A stretch of 64,000 bases of DNA from Minwuia thermotolerans (GTDB lineage: Bacteria > Pseudomonadota > Alphaproteobacteria > Minwuiales > Minwuiaceae): positions 1-64,000 of the forward strand of contig BQJF01000013.1 in assembly GCA_021604565.1 (NCBI GenBank), read 5' to 3'. The notes beneath the pieces were generated by a model that was given only the letters and a program-made list of their open reading frames with translations, ran no database searches and was not told where the DNA came from. Below, in pieces: positions 27,242 to 39,778 of this stretch (position 1 is its first letter; every line of letters starts with the position of its first letter). A program made the translations under genes and the position numbers.

Positions 27242-27856
27242 ATGACTGATCTCAACTTTTCCTCGCTGCTTTGCTCACGTCTCTGCCACGACCTTGTCGG
27301 TCCGATCGGCGCGCTCTCCAACGGTATCGAACTGATCGAGCTGGAGGATGACCCGGCCATGGCCGGCGACGCGCTGGACCTGCTGAAGATGTCTGCGGGC
27401 AACGCTGCCACCCGACTGAAGTTCCTGCGTCTCGTGTTCGGGGCCTCCGGCGGTGACGCCATGCCGCTGGCGGTGTCGGAGGCGCGGGCGACCACGCTCG
27501 AGTTCTACGCCGATCACCGGCTGAAGATCGACTGGCCCGCCAGCGACGGCCCGGACCCGGCGAAGAACCGTGTGCGCCTGCTGCTGAACATGATCATGAC
27601 GGCGGCATTCGGCATGGTGCGGGGCGGTGTGCTTTCCGTGGTGCTGTCCGACGACGAACTGCGTGTCGTCGCCGAGCATGAGCGTGCCGAGCTGCCGGAC
27701 GAGGTGCTGACCGCGCTGTCCGGCGAACGCGCCGCTGCCACGGTGGAGGATGCGCGGATCATCGAGGCGTTTCACGCGGGTCTGCTGGCCCGGGCCTCCG
27801 GCCTGACCCTGCACACGGAGAAGGGTGCGGGCCGGTTTGTCATTTCCGCATCCTGA
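27242..27856 (+). CDS. chpT: ChpT-like histidine phosphotransferase
   Basis: A 204-residue dimeric phosphotransferase with a histidine-kinase-like helical hairpin and a degenerate Bergerat-fold domain. The phosphorylated His lies in LLCSRLCHDLVGPIGA (His16), the family signature. In Caulobacter and relatives ChpT relays phosphate from CckA to CtrA and CpdR, the master regulators of cell cycle and motility. ATG 27242 is preceded only weakly by GATTGCCGAC, and the gene starts 8 nt after pip, suggesting coupling. It is strong evidence for an alphaproteobacterial host. Confidence 0.9.
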   Translation: MTDLNFSSLLCSRLCHDLVGPIGALSNGIELIELEDDPAMAGDALDLLKMSAGNAATRLKFLRLVFGASGGDAMPLAVSEARATTLEFYADHRLKIDWPASDGPDPAKNRVRLLLNMIMTAAFGMVRGGVLSVVLSDDELRVVAEHERAELPDEVLTALSGERAAATVEDARIIEAFHAGLLARASGLTLHTEKGAGRFVISAS

Positions 27857-27891
27857 TCTACGTGTCAGGTGTGAATTGCAGGAGTTGAACC

Positions 27892-28470
27892 ATGGACGCG
27901 CTTGATCTGATCACCAACCGGGCCTCCGTGCCGCCGCGCCTGCATGAGGAAACGCCGCTGGACGATGCGGTGCTGGAACAGATCTTCGCGACAACCGTCA
28001 CCGCCCCCGACCACGGATTGCTGCGACCCTACCGCTTCGTCACCATCCAGGGGACGGCGCGGGAGGCCCTCGGCGAGGTCTTTGCCGAAGCCGTGAAGCA
28101 GCGCATGCCTGACGCGGAACCCGGCGTGGTCGAGAAGGACCGCCAGAAGCCGTTGCGGTCACAGACGCTGGTCGCCGTCATCGCCTGCATCACCCCGGAC
28201 CATCCCAAGGCCCCGGAGATGGAGCAGATCCTGACGGCAGGCATGGCGGGTTACAACATGATCCTGGCGGCCCAGGCCATGGGTTACGGCGGCATCTGGC
28301 TGACGGGCGCGCCGACCTATGACGCCCACGTCCAGGCGGCCCTGCAGATCGGCGCGCAGGAAAAGCTGCTGGGTTTCGTTTACCTCGGCCAGCCGAAGCG
28401 CGACTTCAAGGCTCCCCGCCGCCCCGACTGGCGTGACTTCTTCAGCGCCTGGGGTGACGGGGAAGGCTGA
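27892..28470 (+). CDS. Nitroreductase family flavoprotein (YdjA-like)
   Basis: A 192-residue FMN-dependent oxidoreductase of the compact nitroreductase group. Recognisable parts are ITNRASVPPRL near the N-terminus (residues 7-17), the LRPYRFVTIQG core and AAQAMGYGGIWLTG. Compact members reduce nitro compounds or unknown physiological acceptors with NAD(P)H. ATG 27892 follows GCAGGAGTTGAACC. It lies 35 nt downstream of chpT; operon membership is possible but unproven. The convergent SAF-type gene ends 14 bp away. Confidence 0.83.
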   Translation: MDALDLITNRASVPPRLHEETPLDDAVLEQIFATTVTAPDHGLLRPYRFVTIQGTAREALGEVFAEAVKQRMPDAEPGVVEKDRQKPLRSQTLVAVIACITPDHPKAPEMEQILTAGMAGYNMILAAQAMGYGGIWLTGAPTYDAHVQAALQIGAQEKLLGFVYLGQPKRDFKAPRRPDWRDFFSAWGDGEG

Positions 28471-28484
28471 GGCCGCTTCCCGAG

Positions 28485-29840
28485 TCAGTCCGCCCGGTTG
28501 CGGGTGCGGAACACGTTCTCCATCTCCCGGCGATAGGCGACGGTCGGATCGCTTTCATCGATTTCCACGTCGTCGTAGGTCAGGATTGCATCCTCATCCA
28601 GGTCGTGGCGCAGCCTGACACCATGGGCGAGACCCAGCGGCAGGCACCCGTCCATCAGTGAATCATCGGCGCGACGCAGCTTGCCATAGACAGTGAAGCC
28701 GCCTTCGCCATCCAGTGTCTCACCAGCCTTCAGCGCACGCTTCGCAGTGGCGACGACGTCACCGCGGAAACCGTTTGCGGAACCTGTGGCCTCGCCCCGC
28801 AGGGCGGCGGAAGCGACCGAGACACCGAGTTCCAGACCGATCAGGTGATAGGGTCGCCAGAGGGCTGCATAGTCACCGGTCGGATCCGTCACCAGTCCGT
28901 AGTCGGCAAAGCAGTTCCGGACATATTCATCCGGTGCGCGGAAAGTGACATAGACCCCCCAGCGGAGGTCGTTGGGAACCGGCTGGCCTTCATGCGTCTC
29001 GCAGGAGACGACCTCCACCGTGCCATCGGTGTCCAGCAGTCCGCCAACCGAGCTGGGGCGAAGCAGGGTCGACAGTTCGTTCACCGATGCAGGCGGAAAG
29101 GCCAGGCCCTTGCGCTCCGGTGTCAGGCGGCAGGCGTTGGAGACTGCGGCCATCTCGATGGCTGACTTGGTGCCGTCCAGGAAGGAATTGAACATCTGCG
29201 GGTTCATGCCCGATGCAGCCGCCCGCTCGGGCGACAGGCCGTAGTGCGACCAGACCGTGTCGGGTGTGGAGCGGTGATAGATCGGTCGATATTTCGTGCC
29301 CTTGCCTGCACAGACCACGTCCAGCCCGATGGCGCGCGCCCAGTCCACCTGTTCGGCGATCAGCGCGGGCTGATCGCCATAGGCCATGGAATAGACCACG
29401 CCTGCGCGGTTTGCCTCCTCCGCCAGCAGGGGACCGGCCAGCACATCCGCCTCGACATTCACCATGATCACATGCAGGCCGTGCGCGAAGCCCGCGCGGG
29501 CATGGCGAATGCCTGCCGCCGGATGGCCGGTGGCGTCGATGATGACGTTCATGCCGTCCTGCGCGATCAGCGCCATCGCATCCTGTCCGCACCATGTCGT
29601 TCCATTGGAAATGGCGTCGCCAGGTGTGCGTGCTGTCAGTTGTTCGTCCGCCCAGCCCGTATCCCGGCAGGATTGCCTTGCCCGGCCCTCCGACAGGTCG
29701 GCGATGCCGACGACATGAATGCCGGGGGTGCGGCGCGCCTGGGCCAGAAACATCGAACCGAACTTGCCCGCCCCGATCAGGCCGACGCGAACGGGTTCCC
29801 CGAGTTCGTGTGCTTCCAGCAGCAATGCATGCAAGTTCAA
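28485..29840 (-). CDS. NAD(P)-dependent oxidoreductase with SAF domain (homoserine-dehydrogenase-like)
   Basis: A 451-residue protein with an N-terminal Rossmann domain (VGLIGAGKFGSMFLAQARR at about 19-37), a central catalytic domain resembling homoserine dehydrogenase-like sugar-acid oxidoreductases, and a C-terminal SAF domain (GDVVATAKRALKAGETLDGEGG) of the antifreeze/flagellar FlgA type. The start is TTG 29840, supported by AAGGAAAC eight nt upstream; the next ATG is far inside. Relatives include sugar-acid and apionate oxidoisomerases, but the substrate cannot be inferred here. It has no operon partner. Confidence 0.75.
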   Translation of the reverse strand: MNLHALLLEAHELGEPVRVGLIGAGKFGSMFLAQARRTPGIHVVGIADLSEGRARQSCRDTGWADEQLTARTPGDAISNGTTWCGQDAMALIAQDGMNVIIDATGHPAAGIRHARAGFAHGLHVIMVNVEADVLAGPLLAEEANRAGVVYSMAYGDQPALIAEQVDWARAIGLDVVCAGKGTKYRPIYHRSTPDTVWSHYGLSPERAAASGMNPQMFNSFLDGTKSAIEMAAVSNACRLTPERKGLAFPPASVNELSTLLRPSSVGGLLDTDGTVEVVSCETHEGQPVPNDLRWGVYVTFRAPDEYVRNCFADYGLVTDPTGDYAALWRPYHLIGLELGVSVASAALRGEATGSANGFRGDVVATAKRALKAGETLDGEGGFTVYGKLRRADDSLMDGCLPLGLAHGVRLRHDLDEDAILTYDDVEIDESDPTVAYRREMENVFRTRNRAD

Positions 29841-29904
29841 GGTGCGTTTCCTTTCAGCCCTGTTGTCAGGCAGAGGATATACGCAGCCAATGGTGGCGAT
29901 AAGC

Positions 29905-31588
<1,684 letters not shown>

Positions 31589-31608
31589 TCGCCGATCCTT
31601 TGCGTATT

Positions 31609-31639
31609 GCCCGGCACCTCCGCAAGGTTGGTGCTGGGC
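31609..31639 (+). terminator. Stem-loop between mdh and sucC
   Basis: GCCCGGCACC (31609-31618) pairs with GGTGCTGGGC (31630-31639) with one G-U pair and an 11-nt loop. No T tract follows, so it may be a weak terminator or a processing site separating mdh from sucCD. Confidence 0.5.
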
Positions 31640-31759
31640 GGTTGCGCCCTGCGGGGGCGGCGGTTAGGTTGACCGCGTCCGGTCGGGGCCGTCCAGGATC
31701 ATGTGGGGGAAGGCCTTGTGTCGGCCCGTCCCTGGTTTCCAACGATTATCCGGAACATC

Positions 31760-32956
31760 ATGAACATTCACGAATATCAGGCAAAGGCGCTGCTGCGTAA
31801 GTACGGCGTTGCCACACCGAAGGGCGCGCCCGCGTTCACGGTCGAGGAGGCGGTCAAGGCCGCCAATGAACTGGGCGGCCCCGTTTGGGTCGTGAAGTCC
31901 CAGATCCATGCTGGCGGTCGCGGGGCCGGTCGGTTCCAGGGCAAGCCGGACGGCAAGGGTGGCGTTCGCGTCTCCACGTCCGTTGACGATGTCCGCACCA
32001 ACGCCGAGGAGATGCTGGGCAAGGTCCTGGTGACCAAGCAGACCGGTGAAGCGGGCAAGGAGGTCAAGCGCCTCTATATCGAGGATGGCTGCGATATCGC
32101 GCGTGAGCTTTACCTCTCCGTGCTGCTGGACCGCGCGACCAGCGCCGTGACCTTCATCGCCTCCGCCGAGGGCGGCATGGAGATCGAGGAGATCGCCGAG
32201 ACCAATCCGGAGAAGATCCTGCGGTGTCCGGTCGATCCGGCAACGGGAATTCAGGGGCATCACTGCCGCCGCATCGCCTATTTCCTGGGCCTTGAGGGTG
32301 ACCAGGTGAAGTCGGCGTCGAAGTTCATCACCGCACTCTACAATGCGTTCGTCGAACTGGACGCCAGCCTGGTGGAGATCAATCCTCTGGTCGTGACCGG
32401 TGCGGGCGAGGTCATTGCCCTCGACGCCAAGATGAACTTCGACGACAACGCGCTGTACCGCCACAAGGATGTGGCCGAGCTGCGCGACGTGGAAGAAGAG
32501 GATCCGATGGAGGTCAAGGCCTCCGAATACGACCTCAACTACGTGAAGCTGGATGGTTCCATCGGCTGCATGGTGAATGGCGCGGGCCTGGCCATGGCGA
32601 CCATGGACATCATCAAGCTCTATGGCTCCGAGCCCGCCAACTTCCTGGATGTCGGCGGTGGCGCGACTCGGGAGAAGGTGACGGAAGCCTTCAAGATCAT
32701 CCTGTCGGACCCCAACGTGCAGGGCATCCTGGTCAATATCTTCGGTGGCATCATGCGCTGTGATGTCATTGCCGAGGGTGTTGTTGCCGCGGCCCGCGAG
32801 GTTTCGCTCGACAAGCCGCTGGTCGTGCGGCTGGAGGGCACCAACGTGGACCTGGGCAAGAAGATCATGGCCGAGTCGGGGCTGACCATCATTGCCGCCG
32901 ACAACCTGGCCGATGCGGCCGAAAAGATCGTCACTGCGGTGAAGGAGGCTGCCTGA
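31760..32956 (+). CDS. sucC: Succinyl-CoA synthetase beta subunit (ADP-forming)
   Basis: A 398-residue ATP-grasp subunit that binds nucleotide and succinate. N-terminal [17 protein letters not shown], the basic loop HAGGRGAG and the C-terminal power-helix domain ([13 protein letters not shown] and [14 protein letters not shown]) are diagnostic. ATG 31760 has only a weak CGGAAC ribosome site, but homologues all begin here. Its stop overlaps the sucD start (TGATG). With sucD it converts succinyl-CoA to succinate with ATP formation. Confidence 0.97.
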   Translation: MNIHEYQAKALLRKYGVATPKGAPAFTVEEAVKAANELGGPVWVVKSQIHAGGRGAGRFQGKPDGKGGVRVSTSVDDVRTNAEEMLGKVLVTKQTGEAGKEVKRLYIEDGCDIARELYLSVLLDRATSAVTFIASAEGGMEIEEIAETNPEKILRCPVDPATGIQGHHCRRIAYFLGLEGDQVKSASKFITALYNAFVELDASLVEINPLVVTGAGEVIALDAKMNFDDNALYRHKDVAELRDVEEEDPMEVKASEYDLNYVKLDGSIGCMVNGAGLAMATMDIIKLYGSEPANFLDVGGGATREKVTEAFKIILSDPNVQGILVNIFGGIMRCDVIAEGVVAAAREVSLDKPLVVRLEGTNVDLGKKIMAESGLTIIAADNLADAAEKIVTAVKEAA

Positions 32957-33831
32957 TGTCCACTCTCGTCAATTCTGACACTAAGGTCATCTGCCAGGGC
33001 TTTACCGGCAAGCAGGGGACATTCCACTCCGAGCAGGCAATTGCCTACGGGACCAAGATGGTCGGCGGCACCAGCCCCGGCAAGGGCGGTTCCGAGCATC
33101 TGGGCCTGCCCGTGTTTGACACCGTGGCCGACGCGGTGGACCGCACCGGTGCCAATGCATCCGTGATCTACGTGCCGCCGCCGTTCGCGGCCGACGCGAT
33201 CATGGAGGCGATTGCCGCCGAACTGCCGCTGATCGTCTGCATCACGGAAGGCATCCCGGTGCTCGACATGGTGAAGGTGAAGCAGGCGCTGCAGAATTCC
33301 GGCAGCCGTCTGATCGGCCCGAACTGCCCCGGCATCATCACGCCGGACGAGTGCAAGATCGGCATCATGCCCGGCCATATCCACAAGCGTGGCTCGGTCG
33401 GCATCGTTTCCCGCTCCGGCACCCTGACGTACGAGGCGGTGGCCCAGACCACGGCAACCGGCCTTGGTCAGACGACCTGCATCGGTATCGGTGGTGATCC
33501 GGTCAACGGCACCAACTTCATCGACTGCCTGGACCTGTTCCTGAAGGATGACGAGACCGAGTCGATCATCATGATCGGCGAGATCGGCGGCAGCGCGGAA
33601 GAAGAGGCTGCAGAATTCCTCAAGGCGTCTAAGGTAAAGAAACCCGTTGTGGGCTTCATTGCCGGTGTCACGGCGCCTCCGGGACGGCGCATGGGCCATG
33701 CCGGTGCCATCATCGCCGGCGGCAAGGGCGGTGCCGAGGACAAGATGGAGGCCATGCGGTCTGCTGGTATCGCGGTGGCGGATTCGCCGGCCGCGCTGGG
33801 CACCACGCTGGTGGATCTGCTGAAGGGATAG
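32956..33831 (+). CDS. sucD: Succinyl-CoA synthetase alpha subunit
   Basis: A 291-residue CoA-binding subunit. The CoA-binding fold is at the N-terminus ([18 protein letters not shown]), followed by [20 protein letters not shown] and the phosphohistidine segment [13 protein letters not shown] 32956 overlaps the sucC stop by one nt (TGATG), and GAAGGAGG for sucD lies inside sucC, so translation is coupled. Length is as expected. It is the second gene of the suc cluster; the region after it (87 nt) carries the unusual sucA leader. Confidence 0.97.
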   Translation: MSTLVNSDTKVICQGFTGKQGTFHSEQAIAYGTKMVGGTSPGKGGSEHLGLPVFDTVADAVDRTGANASVIYVPPPFAADAIMEAIAAELPLIVCITEGIPVLDMVKVKQALQNSGSRLIGPNCPGIITPDECKIGIMPGHIHKRGSVGIVSRSGTLTYEAVAQTTATGLGQTTCIGIGGDPVNGTNFIDCLDLFLKDDETESIIMIGEIGGSAEEEAAEFLKASKVKKPVVGFIAGVTAPPGRRMGHAGAIIAGGKGGAEDKMEAMRSAGIAVADSPAALGTTLVDLLKG

Positions 33832-33866
33832 GGGGCGGGCAGAATATCGCCAGACCACCCGCACCC

Positions 33867-33919
33867 GGAGGCAAATGTCAGGAAAGGGACGCGGGGGAAA
33901 GCCCCGCGCCAACAACAGA
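33867..33919 (+). promoter_or_regulatory. sucA leader: displaced SD sequence and stable hairpin before the start
   Basis: The best SD sequence, GGAGG at 33867-33871, precedes an out-of-frame ATG at 33875 rather than sucA. CGCGGGG (33890-33896), a GAAAG loop and CCCCGCG (33902-33908) form a perfect 7-bp GC stem ending 10 nt before sucA ATG 33919. Neither the hairpin nor the 10 nt after it contain an SD sequence. Confidence 0.55.
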
Positions 33920-36825
33920 TGGGCGTTCAAGAACTCGGAGCAGGCTTTCTCAACGGTGCCAACACGGCCTTCATCGAAGGGCTCTACCAGAAATATCTGG
34001 AGGACCCGACGTCAGTCGATGAAAGCTGGGCGCAGTTCTTCAGCGAGGTCGGCGACGACATCGCGACCGTTGAGCGAGAGGCTCAGGGCCCGAGCTGGGG
34101 CCGCACGACCGAGGAGATGGGGGTCGATGACCCCTATGAACTGATTGGTCCTGCGGTCAAGGCGGCGCAGCGATCGGAGCAGTTGGGGCATTCGGAGGCA
34201 CGGGCGGCGACGCTCGACAGTCTCCGGGCCCTGATGCTCATTCGCGCCTATCGTGTGCGCGGTCACCTGATCGCGCATCTCGACCCGCTGCAGCTTGATC
34301 CGCCGACCGTCCATCCGGAACTCGACCCGAAGACCTACGGGTTCGAGGAAGCGGACATGGACCGGCCGATCTTCCTGGACAATGTGCTGGGCATGGAAAC
34401 CGCGACGATGCGGGAAATCATCGACGTGGTCCGCAAGGTCTATTGCGGCACCATGGCGGTTGAGTACATGCACATCCAGAGTCCGGAGCAGAAGTCCTGG
34501 ATCCAGCAGCGGATCGAGGGGCCGGACAAGGATGTCACCTTCACGATGATGGGCCGCAAGGCCATCCTCAACAAGGTGACGGAGGCCGAGGGCTTCGAGA
34601 GCTTCCTGAACGTCAAGTACACCGGCACCAAGCGCTTCGGGCTGGACGGTGGCGAGGCGCTGATCCCGGCGATGGAAGCGATCATCAAGCGTGGCGGTCA
34701 GCTCGGGGTTAAGGAGATCATCCTCGGCATGCCGCATCGCGGTCGCCTGAACGTTCTGACCAGTGTCATGGGCAAGCCGTTCCGCGCGGTGATCTCGGAA
34801 TTCCAGGGCAATGCGGCCAACCCATCGGACGTGCAGGGTTCGGGGGATGTGAAATATCACCTCGGCACTTCCTCCGACCGGGAGTTCGATGGCAACAAGG
34901 TGCATCTGTCGCTGACCGCCAACCCGTCGCATCTGGAGGCGGTCGATCCGGTCGTCATCGGCAAGGCGCGGGCGAAGATCGGTCAGCTCGGGTTCGACAG
35001 CTGGCGTCAGGTCATGCCGATCCTGATGCATGGCGACGCGGCTTTCGCGGGGCAGGGTGTCGTTGCCGAGTGCCTGGGCCTGTCCGGGCTGAAAGGCTAT
35101 CGCGTCGGCGGTACGCTGCACATCATCGTCAACAACCAGATCGGTTTCACGACCGCCCCGAAGTATTCACGCTCCTCACCCTACCCGTCCGATGTGGGCA
35201 AGATGGTGGCCGCGCCGATCTTCCACGTGAACGGTGATGACCCGGAGGCCGTGGTGCACGCCGCCAAGGTGATCACGGAATTCCGTCAGGAGTTCGGGGT
35301 CGATGTGGTGCTGGACATGTTCTGCTACCGCCGTCACGGTCACAACGAGGGCGATGAGCCGTCGTTCACGCAGCCGATCATGTACCGCAAGATCTCGTCC
35401 CACCCGACCACGCGCCAGATCTACGCAAAGAAGCTGGAAGAGGAAGGCACGCTGAAGGCCGGAGACGGCGACGCGATGGTGACCGACTTCCGCAACTTCC
35501 TGGAAGAGGAATTCGAGGCCGCGACGTCCTACAAGCCCAACAAGGCGGACTGGCTGGAGGGCCGCTGGCAGGGTCTGCGCATCGCCCCGCTGGGGGACCG
35601 TCGGGGTGCCACGGCGGTGCCAAAGGAAGTGCTGGAGGAGATCGGCAAGGGACTGACACGGATTCCCGAAGGCTTCAATGCCCATCGGACCGTGAAGCGC
35701 CTGATGCAGGCCAAGGCAAAGATGTTCGAGACCGGGGAAGGTTTCGACTGGTCGACGGCGGAGGCGCTGGCCTTCGCGACCCTGCTGATGGAAAAGGTGC
35801 CGGTGCGGCTGTCCGGGCAGGACTCCGGTCGCGGTACCTTCAGCCAGCGGCATTCCGTGCTGGTGGATCAGCAGACCGAGGACAGGCATCTGCCGCTGAA
35901 CAACATCGCCGAGGATCAGGCCAATTACGAGGTCGTCGATTCCATGCTGTCGGAAATGGCGGTGCTGGGATTCGAATATGGCTTCAGCCTGGCTGAACCG
36001 AACGCGCTGGTTCTGTGGGAGGCGCAGTTCGGTGACTTCGCCAACGGCGCGCAGGTCATTGTCGACCAGTTCCTGTCCACCGCAGAGCTGAAATGGCTGC
36101 GGATGAGCGGGCTGGTCATGCTGCTGCCGCACGGGCTTGAGGGGCAGGGGCCGGAGCACAGTTCCGCCCGTCTGGAGCGCTACCTGCAGCTCTGCGCGGA
36201 GGACAACCTGCAGGTGGCGAATGTCACCACGCCTGCGAACTACTTCCACATCCTGCGCCGGCAGATCCATCGCGACTTCCGCAAGCCGCTGATCCTGATG
36301 ACGCCGAAGTCGCTGCTGCGTCACAAGAGCTGTGTCTCGACCATCGACGACATGGCGACCGGATCATCGTTCCACCGGGTTCTCTACGAGGACAATCCGC
36401 CCTGTTCGCGCAAGGACACCAGGAAGCTCATCCTGTGCTCCGGCAAGGTCTACTACGACCTGGTGGAGAAGCGTGAGGAACTGGGCGTCGAGGACGTGCA
36501 GGTCATGCGGGTCGAACAGCTCTATCCCTATCCGACCGAACCGCTTGTCGAGGAGCTGAAGGGCTTCCGGCACGTGGAGAAGGTCATCTGGTGCCAGGAA
36601 GAGCCGAAGAACATGGGGGCATGGTTCTTTGTCCAGAACTGGCTGGAGGAATGCTTCCGGCTGGCTGACATGAAGAACGTGTCGCGTCCGGCCTACATTG
36701 GCCGTCCGCCGTCGGCTTCACCCGCGACGGGGCTGAACAAAACCCACGTGAAGGAGCAGGACATACTGTGCCGCAAGGCGTTGACGGGAACCCCTGCCGA
36801 CGCCATGAACCGCGAGAATTTCTGA
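33919..36825 (+). CDS. sucA: 2-oxoglutarate dehydrogenase E1 component
   Basis: A 968-residue thiamine-diphosphate enzyme that decarboxylates 2-oxoglutarate. The N-terminal helper segment ([18 protein letters not shown]) is followed by the catalytic domain with [17 protein letters not shown], the ThDP motif [14 protein letters not shown] (GDxxx...), [11 protein letters not shown], and the C-terminal transketolase-like domain. Homologues begin like this protein, which fixes the frame, but ATG 33919 has no SD sequence and sits behind a hairpin; no other in-frame start exists upstream. It forms a complex with SucB and Lpd encoded next. Confidence 0.95.
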   Translation: MGVQELGAGFLNGANTAFIEGLYQKYLEDPTSVDESWAQFFSEVGDDIATVEREAQGPSWGRTTEEMGVDDPYELIGPAVKAAQRSEQLGHSEARAATLDSLRALMLIRAYRVRGHLIAHLDPLQLDPPTVHPELDPKTYGFEEADMDRPIFLDNVLGMETATMREIIDVVRKVYCGTMAVEYMHIQSPEQKSWIQQRIEGPDKDVTFTMMGRKAILNKVTEAEGFESFLNVKYTGTKRFGLDGGEALIPAMEAIIKRGGQLGVKEIILGMPHRGRLNVLTSVMGKPFRAVISEFQGNAANPSDVQGSGDVKYHLGTSSDREFDGNKVHLSLTANPSHLEAVDPVVIGKARAKIGQLGFDSWRQVMPILMHGDAAFAGQGVVAECLGLSGLKGYRVGGTLHIIVNNQIGFTTAPKYSRSSPYPSDVGKMVAAPIFHVNGDDPEAVVHAAKVITEFRQEFGVDVVLDMFCYRRHGHNEGDEPSFTQPIMYRKISSHPTTRQIYAKKLEEEGTLKAGDGDAMVTDFRNFLEEEFEAATSYKPNKADWLEGRWQGLRIAPLGDRRGATAVPKEVLEEIGKGLTRIPEGFNAHRTVKRLMQAKAKMFETGEGFDWSTAEALAFATLLMEKVPVRLSGQDSGRGTFSQRHSVLVDQQTEDRHLPLNNIAEDQANYEVVDSMLSEMAVLGFEYGFSLAEPNALVLWEAQFGDFANGAQVIVDQFLSTAELKWLRMSGLVMLLPHGLEGQGPEHSSARLERYLQLCAEDNLQVANVTTPANYFHILRRQIHRDFRKPLILMTPKSLLRHKSCVSTIDDMATGSSFHRVLYEDNPPCSRKDTRKLILCSGKVYYDLVEKREELGVEDVQVMRVEQLYPYPTEPLVEELKGFRHVEKVIWCQEEPKNMGAWFFVQNWLEECFRLADMKNVSRPAYIGRPPSASPATGLNKTHVKEQDILCRKALTGTPADAMNRENF

Positions 36826-36850
36826 TTGCACCTGCGCGAGGGAGCGCCTG

Positions 36851-38122
36851 ATGACCGTTGAAATCAAAGTCCCGACCATGGGCGAGTCGATCTCCGAAGC
36901 GACCGTCGGCCAGTGGTTCAAGCAGCCCGGCGACGCGGTTGCCGTGGATGACCCACTGTGCGAACTGGAAACCGACAAGGTGACGCTGGAGGTCAATGCG
37001 ACCACTGCTGGTGCCCTGGCCGAGATCCTGGCCGAAGAGGGCGCGACGGTTGGCGTCGGCGCTGTGCTCGGCACCATCGATGAGGGCGCCGAAGGCAAGA
37101 CCGCGGCTGCGCCGAAGGCCGATCCAGCCCCGGCGAAGGCCGAGGCATCCGCTGCACCCGCCAAGGCTGCACCGGCCGAAAAGCCGAAAGCCGCGCCTGC
37201 GCCTGACCGCAAGGTCGTGGCCATGGATTCGGCGAGGGAACTGGCCGATGCCAAGGGTGTCAGCCTGGCCGGCATCGAAGGCACCGGCAAGGACGGTCGC
37301 GTGACCCGCGCCGATGTCGCCCGCGCCATCGCGGAAGGTCGGGCGAAGCAGGCTGAGCGTCAGACTGCTGCGCCTGCCATGGCGGTTTCCGCCCCCGGAT
37401 CGTCCGGGCCGCGGGCGGAGGAAGAGCGGGAGGAACGGGTGCGGATGACGCGCCTGCGCCGCACCATCGCCGGTCGCCTGAAGGAAGCGCAGAACAACGC
37501 CGCCATGCTGACCACCTTCAACGAGGTGGACATGACTGAGGTCATGGCGCTGCGGTCCGAACACAAGGACGCGTTCGAGAAGAAGCACGGTGCGCGTCTG
37601 GGCTTCATGTCGTTCTTCGTGAAGGCCTGCATCGCCGGTCTGAAGGACCTGCCCGCCGTGAATGCGGAGATCGACGGCGACGACGTGATCTACAAGAATT
37701 ACTACCACATCGGTGTCGCGGTCGGCACGCCGAACGGGCTGGTGGTGCCTGTGGTGCGCGATGCGGACCAGCTCTCCATCGCCGGACTGGAGTCCACCAT
37801 CGCCGGTCTGGGCCTGAAGGCCCGCGACGGCAAGCTGGGCCTGAACGACCTGCAGGGCGGCACCTTCACCATCTCCAATGGTGGGGTCTATGGTTCGCTG
37901 ATGTCCACGCCGATCCTGAACCCGCCGCAGTCAGGCATTCTGGGGATGCACAAGATCCAGCAGCGTCCCATGGAAGTGAACGGGGAGATCAAGCTGCGCC
38001 CGATGATGTACCTGGCGCTGTCCTATGATCACCGCATCATCGACGGGCGGGAGGCAGTGACCTTCCTGGTCCGGGTCAAGGAATGCCTGGAAGACCCCCG
38101 TCGCATGATCCTGGACCTCTGA
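36851..38122 (+). CDS. sucB: Dihydrolipoyllysine-residue succinyltransferase (E2 of 2-oxoglutarate dehydrogenase)
   Basis: A 423-residue E2. A single lipoyl domain (about 1-77) carries the lipoylated Lys in [11 protein letters not shown]. An Ala/Pro/Lys-rich linker leads to the peripheral subunit-binding domain (about 120-160; [18 protein letters not shown]). The catalytic domain ends with [17 protein letters not shown], containing the His-x3-Asp-Gly active site. ATG 36851 follows GAGGGAGCGCCTG. It is 26 nt downstream of sucA. The swinging lipoyl arm transfers succinyl to CoA. Confidence 0.97.
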   Translation: MTVEIKVPTMGESISEATVGQWFKQPGDAVAVDDPLCELETDKVTLEVNATTAGALAEILAEEGATVGVGAVLGTIDEGAEGKTAAAPKADPAPAKAEASAAPAKAAPAEKPKAAPAPDRKVVAMDSARELADAKGVSLAGIEGTGKDGRVTRADVARAIAEGRAKQAERQTAAPAMAVSAPGSSGPRAEEEREERVRMTRLRRTIAGRLKEAQNNAAMLTTFNEVDMTEVMALRSEHKDAFEKKHGARLGFMSFFVKACIAGLKDLPAVNAEIDGDDVIYKNYYHIGVAVGTPNGLVVPVVRDADQLSIAGLESTIAGLGLKARDGKLGLNDLQGGTFTISNGGVYGSLMSTPILNPPQSGILGMHKIQQRPMEVNGEIKLRPMMYLALSYDHRIIDGREAVTFLVRVKECLEDPRRMILDL

Positions 38123-38176
38123 GGTCCGGGCCCGAGAAAGCAACAGCACGCACACCGATCCTGATAGGCGAAGAGC

Positions 38177-39589
38177 ATGTCTGAAGAGAAGCGTTACGAT
38201 CTGGTCATCATCGGTGGCGGTCCCGGCGGCTACGTCGCGGCCATCCGCGCCGCCCAGAACGGGTTGTCGGTCGCCTGTGTCGAGATGCGCGGGCGACTGG
38301 GGGGCACCTGTCTGAATGTCGGCTGCATTCCGTCCAAGGCATTGCTGCAAAGCTCCCACCTCTTCGAGGAAGCGCGCGATCACTATGATGTTCACGGCAT
38401 TCAGACCAGTGGCGTGAAGCTGGACCTGAAGACCATGCTGGGCCGCAAGGACAAGGTCGTCACCGACCTGACCGACGGGATCGAGGGGCTCTTCAAGAAG
38501 AACAAGGTCGACTACATCATCGGCACCGGCCGGATCATCGACAGTGAGACGGTCGAGGTCAGTCCCGGTGGCCGCAAGAAGAAGCAGACCCTGTCCACGG
38601 ACACGATCCTGATCGCCACCGGCTCGGAAGTGGCGACGATCCCGAATGTGGAGATCGACGAGAAGCGCATCATTTCCTCCACCGGCGCGCTGGAGTTGCC
38701 GAAGGTGCCGAAGTCGCTGATCGTCATCGGCGGTGGCTATATCGGCCTTGAACTGGGGTCCGTATGGCGGCGTCTCGGTGCCGAGGTGACCGTGGTCGAG
38801 TTCCTGGACCGCATCACCCCCGGCATGGACGGCGAGATTTCCAAGCGCATGAAGGTGATCCTGGAGAAGCAGGGCATCAAGTTCATGATGGGCACCAAGG
38901 TGACCGAGGCCAAGGCGCTGAAGACCAAGGTCAACCTGACCGTGGAACCGGCCAAGGGCGGTGACGCCCAGACGCTGGATGCGGAGGTGGTGCTGGTCTC
39001 GGTCGGCCGCCGCCCCTACACGGAGGGCCTGGGCCTCGAGAACGTCGGCGTCGAAACGGATCGCGGCTTCATCACGGTCGATGATCACTTCCAGACCTCC
39101 GCGCCCGGCGTCTTTGCCATCGGCGATGTCATTCCCGGCCCGATGCTGGCGCACAAGGCGGAGCATGAGGGCGTGGTCGTCGCCGATTACCTGGCCGGAG
39201 AGCCAGGTCATGTGAACTATGAAACCGTGCCTGGCGTTGTCTACACATGGCCCGAAGTCGCCTCCATCGGTCGGACCGAGGAGCAGCTCAAGGAAGCAGG
39301 CGTGAAGTACGCCGTCGGCAAGTTCCCCTTCTCGGCCAATTCCCGTGCCCGCACGGTGGGGGAAAAGGACGGTCTGGTGAAGATGATCGCCGACAAGGAA
39401 ACGGATCGCGTGCTGGGGGTTCACATCATCGGTCCCGACGCCGGTACCATGATCCACGAGGCACTGGCCGCCATGGAACTGGGCGGCACCGCGCACGAGA
39501 TCGCGGAGATGTGCCACGCCCATCCGACACTGAACGAGGCAGTCAAGGAAGCGGCACTGGCGGTCCACAAGCGCACGATCAATATGTAG
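38177..39589 (+). CDS. lpd: Dihydrolipoyl dehydrogenase (E3)
   Basis: A 470-residue FAD- and NAD-binding disulfide oxidoreductase. The N-terminal FAD fold VIIGGGPGGYVAAIRAAQ, the redox disulfide GGTCLNVGCIPSKAL (CxxxxC), the NAD fold VIGGGYIGLELGSVWRRLG and the active-site His in CHAHPTLNE are all present. ATG 38177 has GGCGAAG upstream. It follows sucB by 54 nt, reoxidises the dihydrolipoyl arm of SucB and probably also serves other dehydrogenase complexes. A plausible last gene of the TCA cluster; the ATPase gene begins 189 nt later. Confidence 0.97.
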   Translation: MSEEKRYDLVIIGGGPGGYVAAIRAAQNGLSVACVEMRGRLGGTCLNVGCIPSKALLQSSHLFEEARDHYDVHGIQTSGVKLDLKTMLGRKDKVVTDLTDGIEGLFKKNKVDYIIGTGRIIDSETVEVSPGGRKKKQTLSTDTILIATGSEVATIPNVEIDEKRIISSTGALELPKVPKSLIVIGGGYIGLELGSVWRRLGAEVTVVEFLDRITPGMDGEISKRMKVILEKQGIKFMMGTKVTEAKALKTKVNLTVEPAKGGDAQTLDAEVVLVSVGRRPYTEGLGLENVGVETDRGFITVDDHFQTSAPGVFAIGDVIPGPMLAHKAEHEGVVVADYLAGEPGHVNYETVPGVVYTWPEVASIGRTEEQLKEAGVKYAVGKFPFSANSRARTVGEKDGLVKMIADKETDRVLGVHIIGPDAGTMIHEALAAMELGGTAHEIAEMCHAHPTLNEAVKEAALAVHKRTINM

Positions 39590-39778
39590 CTGCGGATCCG
39601 CTTCGGGATTGTGTGGGCGACGGGTCAGTCATAGACTTCCGGACATGGCTTGGCCCGCGCCACCTCCCTCCGACCGGGGAAGTATCCGACATACGGGGCA
39701 GATGGATTTCCTGACCAACTGTCCGGGCCAGTGCATGCGGAGGGATTGCGGAAACGGCTCGATGCAGGAGGTTCTGCC

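Noticed and set aside
31589-31759. Possible sucCD leader riboswitch
   Set aside because: Only generic GC hairpins are visible; no known motif such as the sucA RNA or SAM-II core fits.
33875-34144. 89-residue ORF starting behind the GGAGG before sucA
   Set aside because: It ends in the sucA coding region in another frame and has no domain; I keep it only as a possible leader ORF in the sucA finding.
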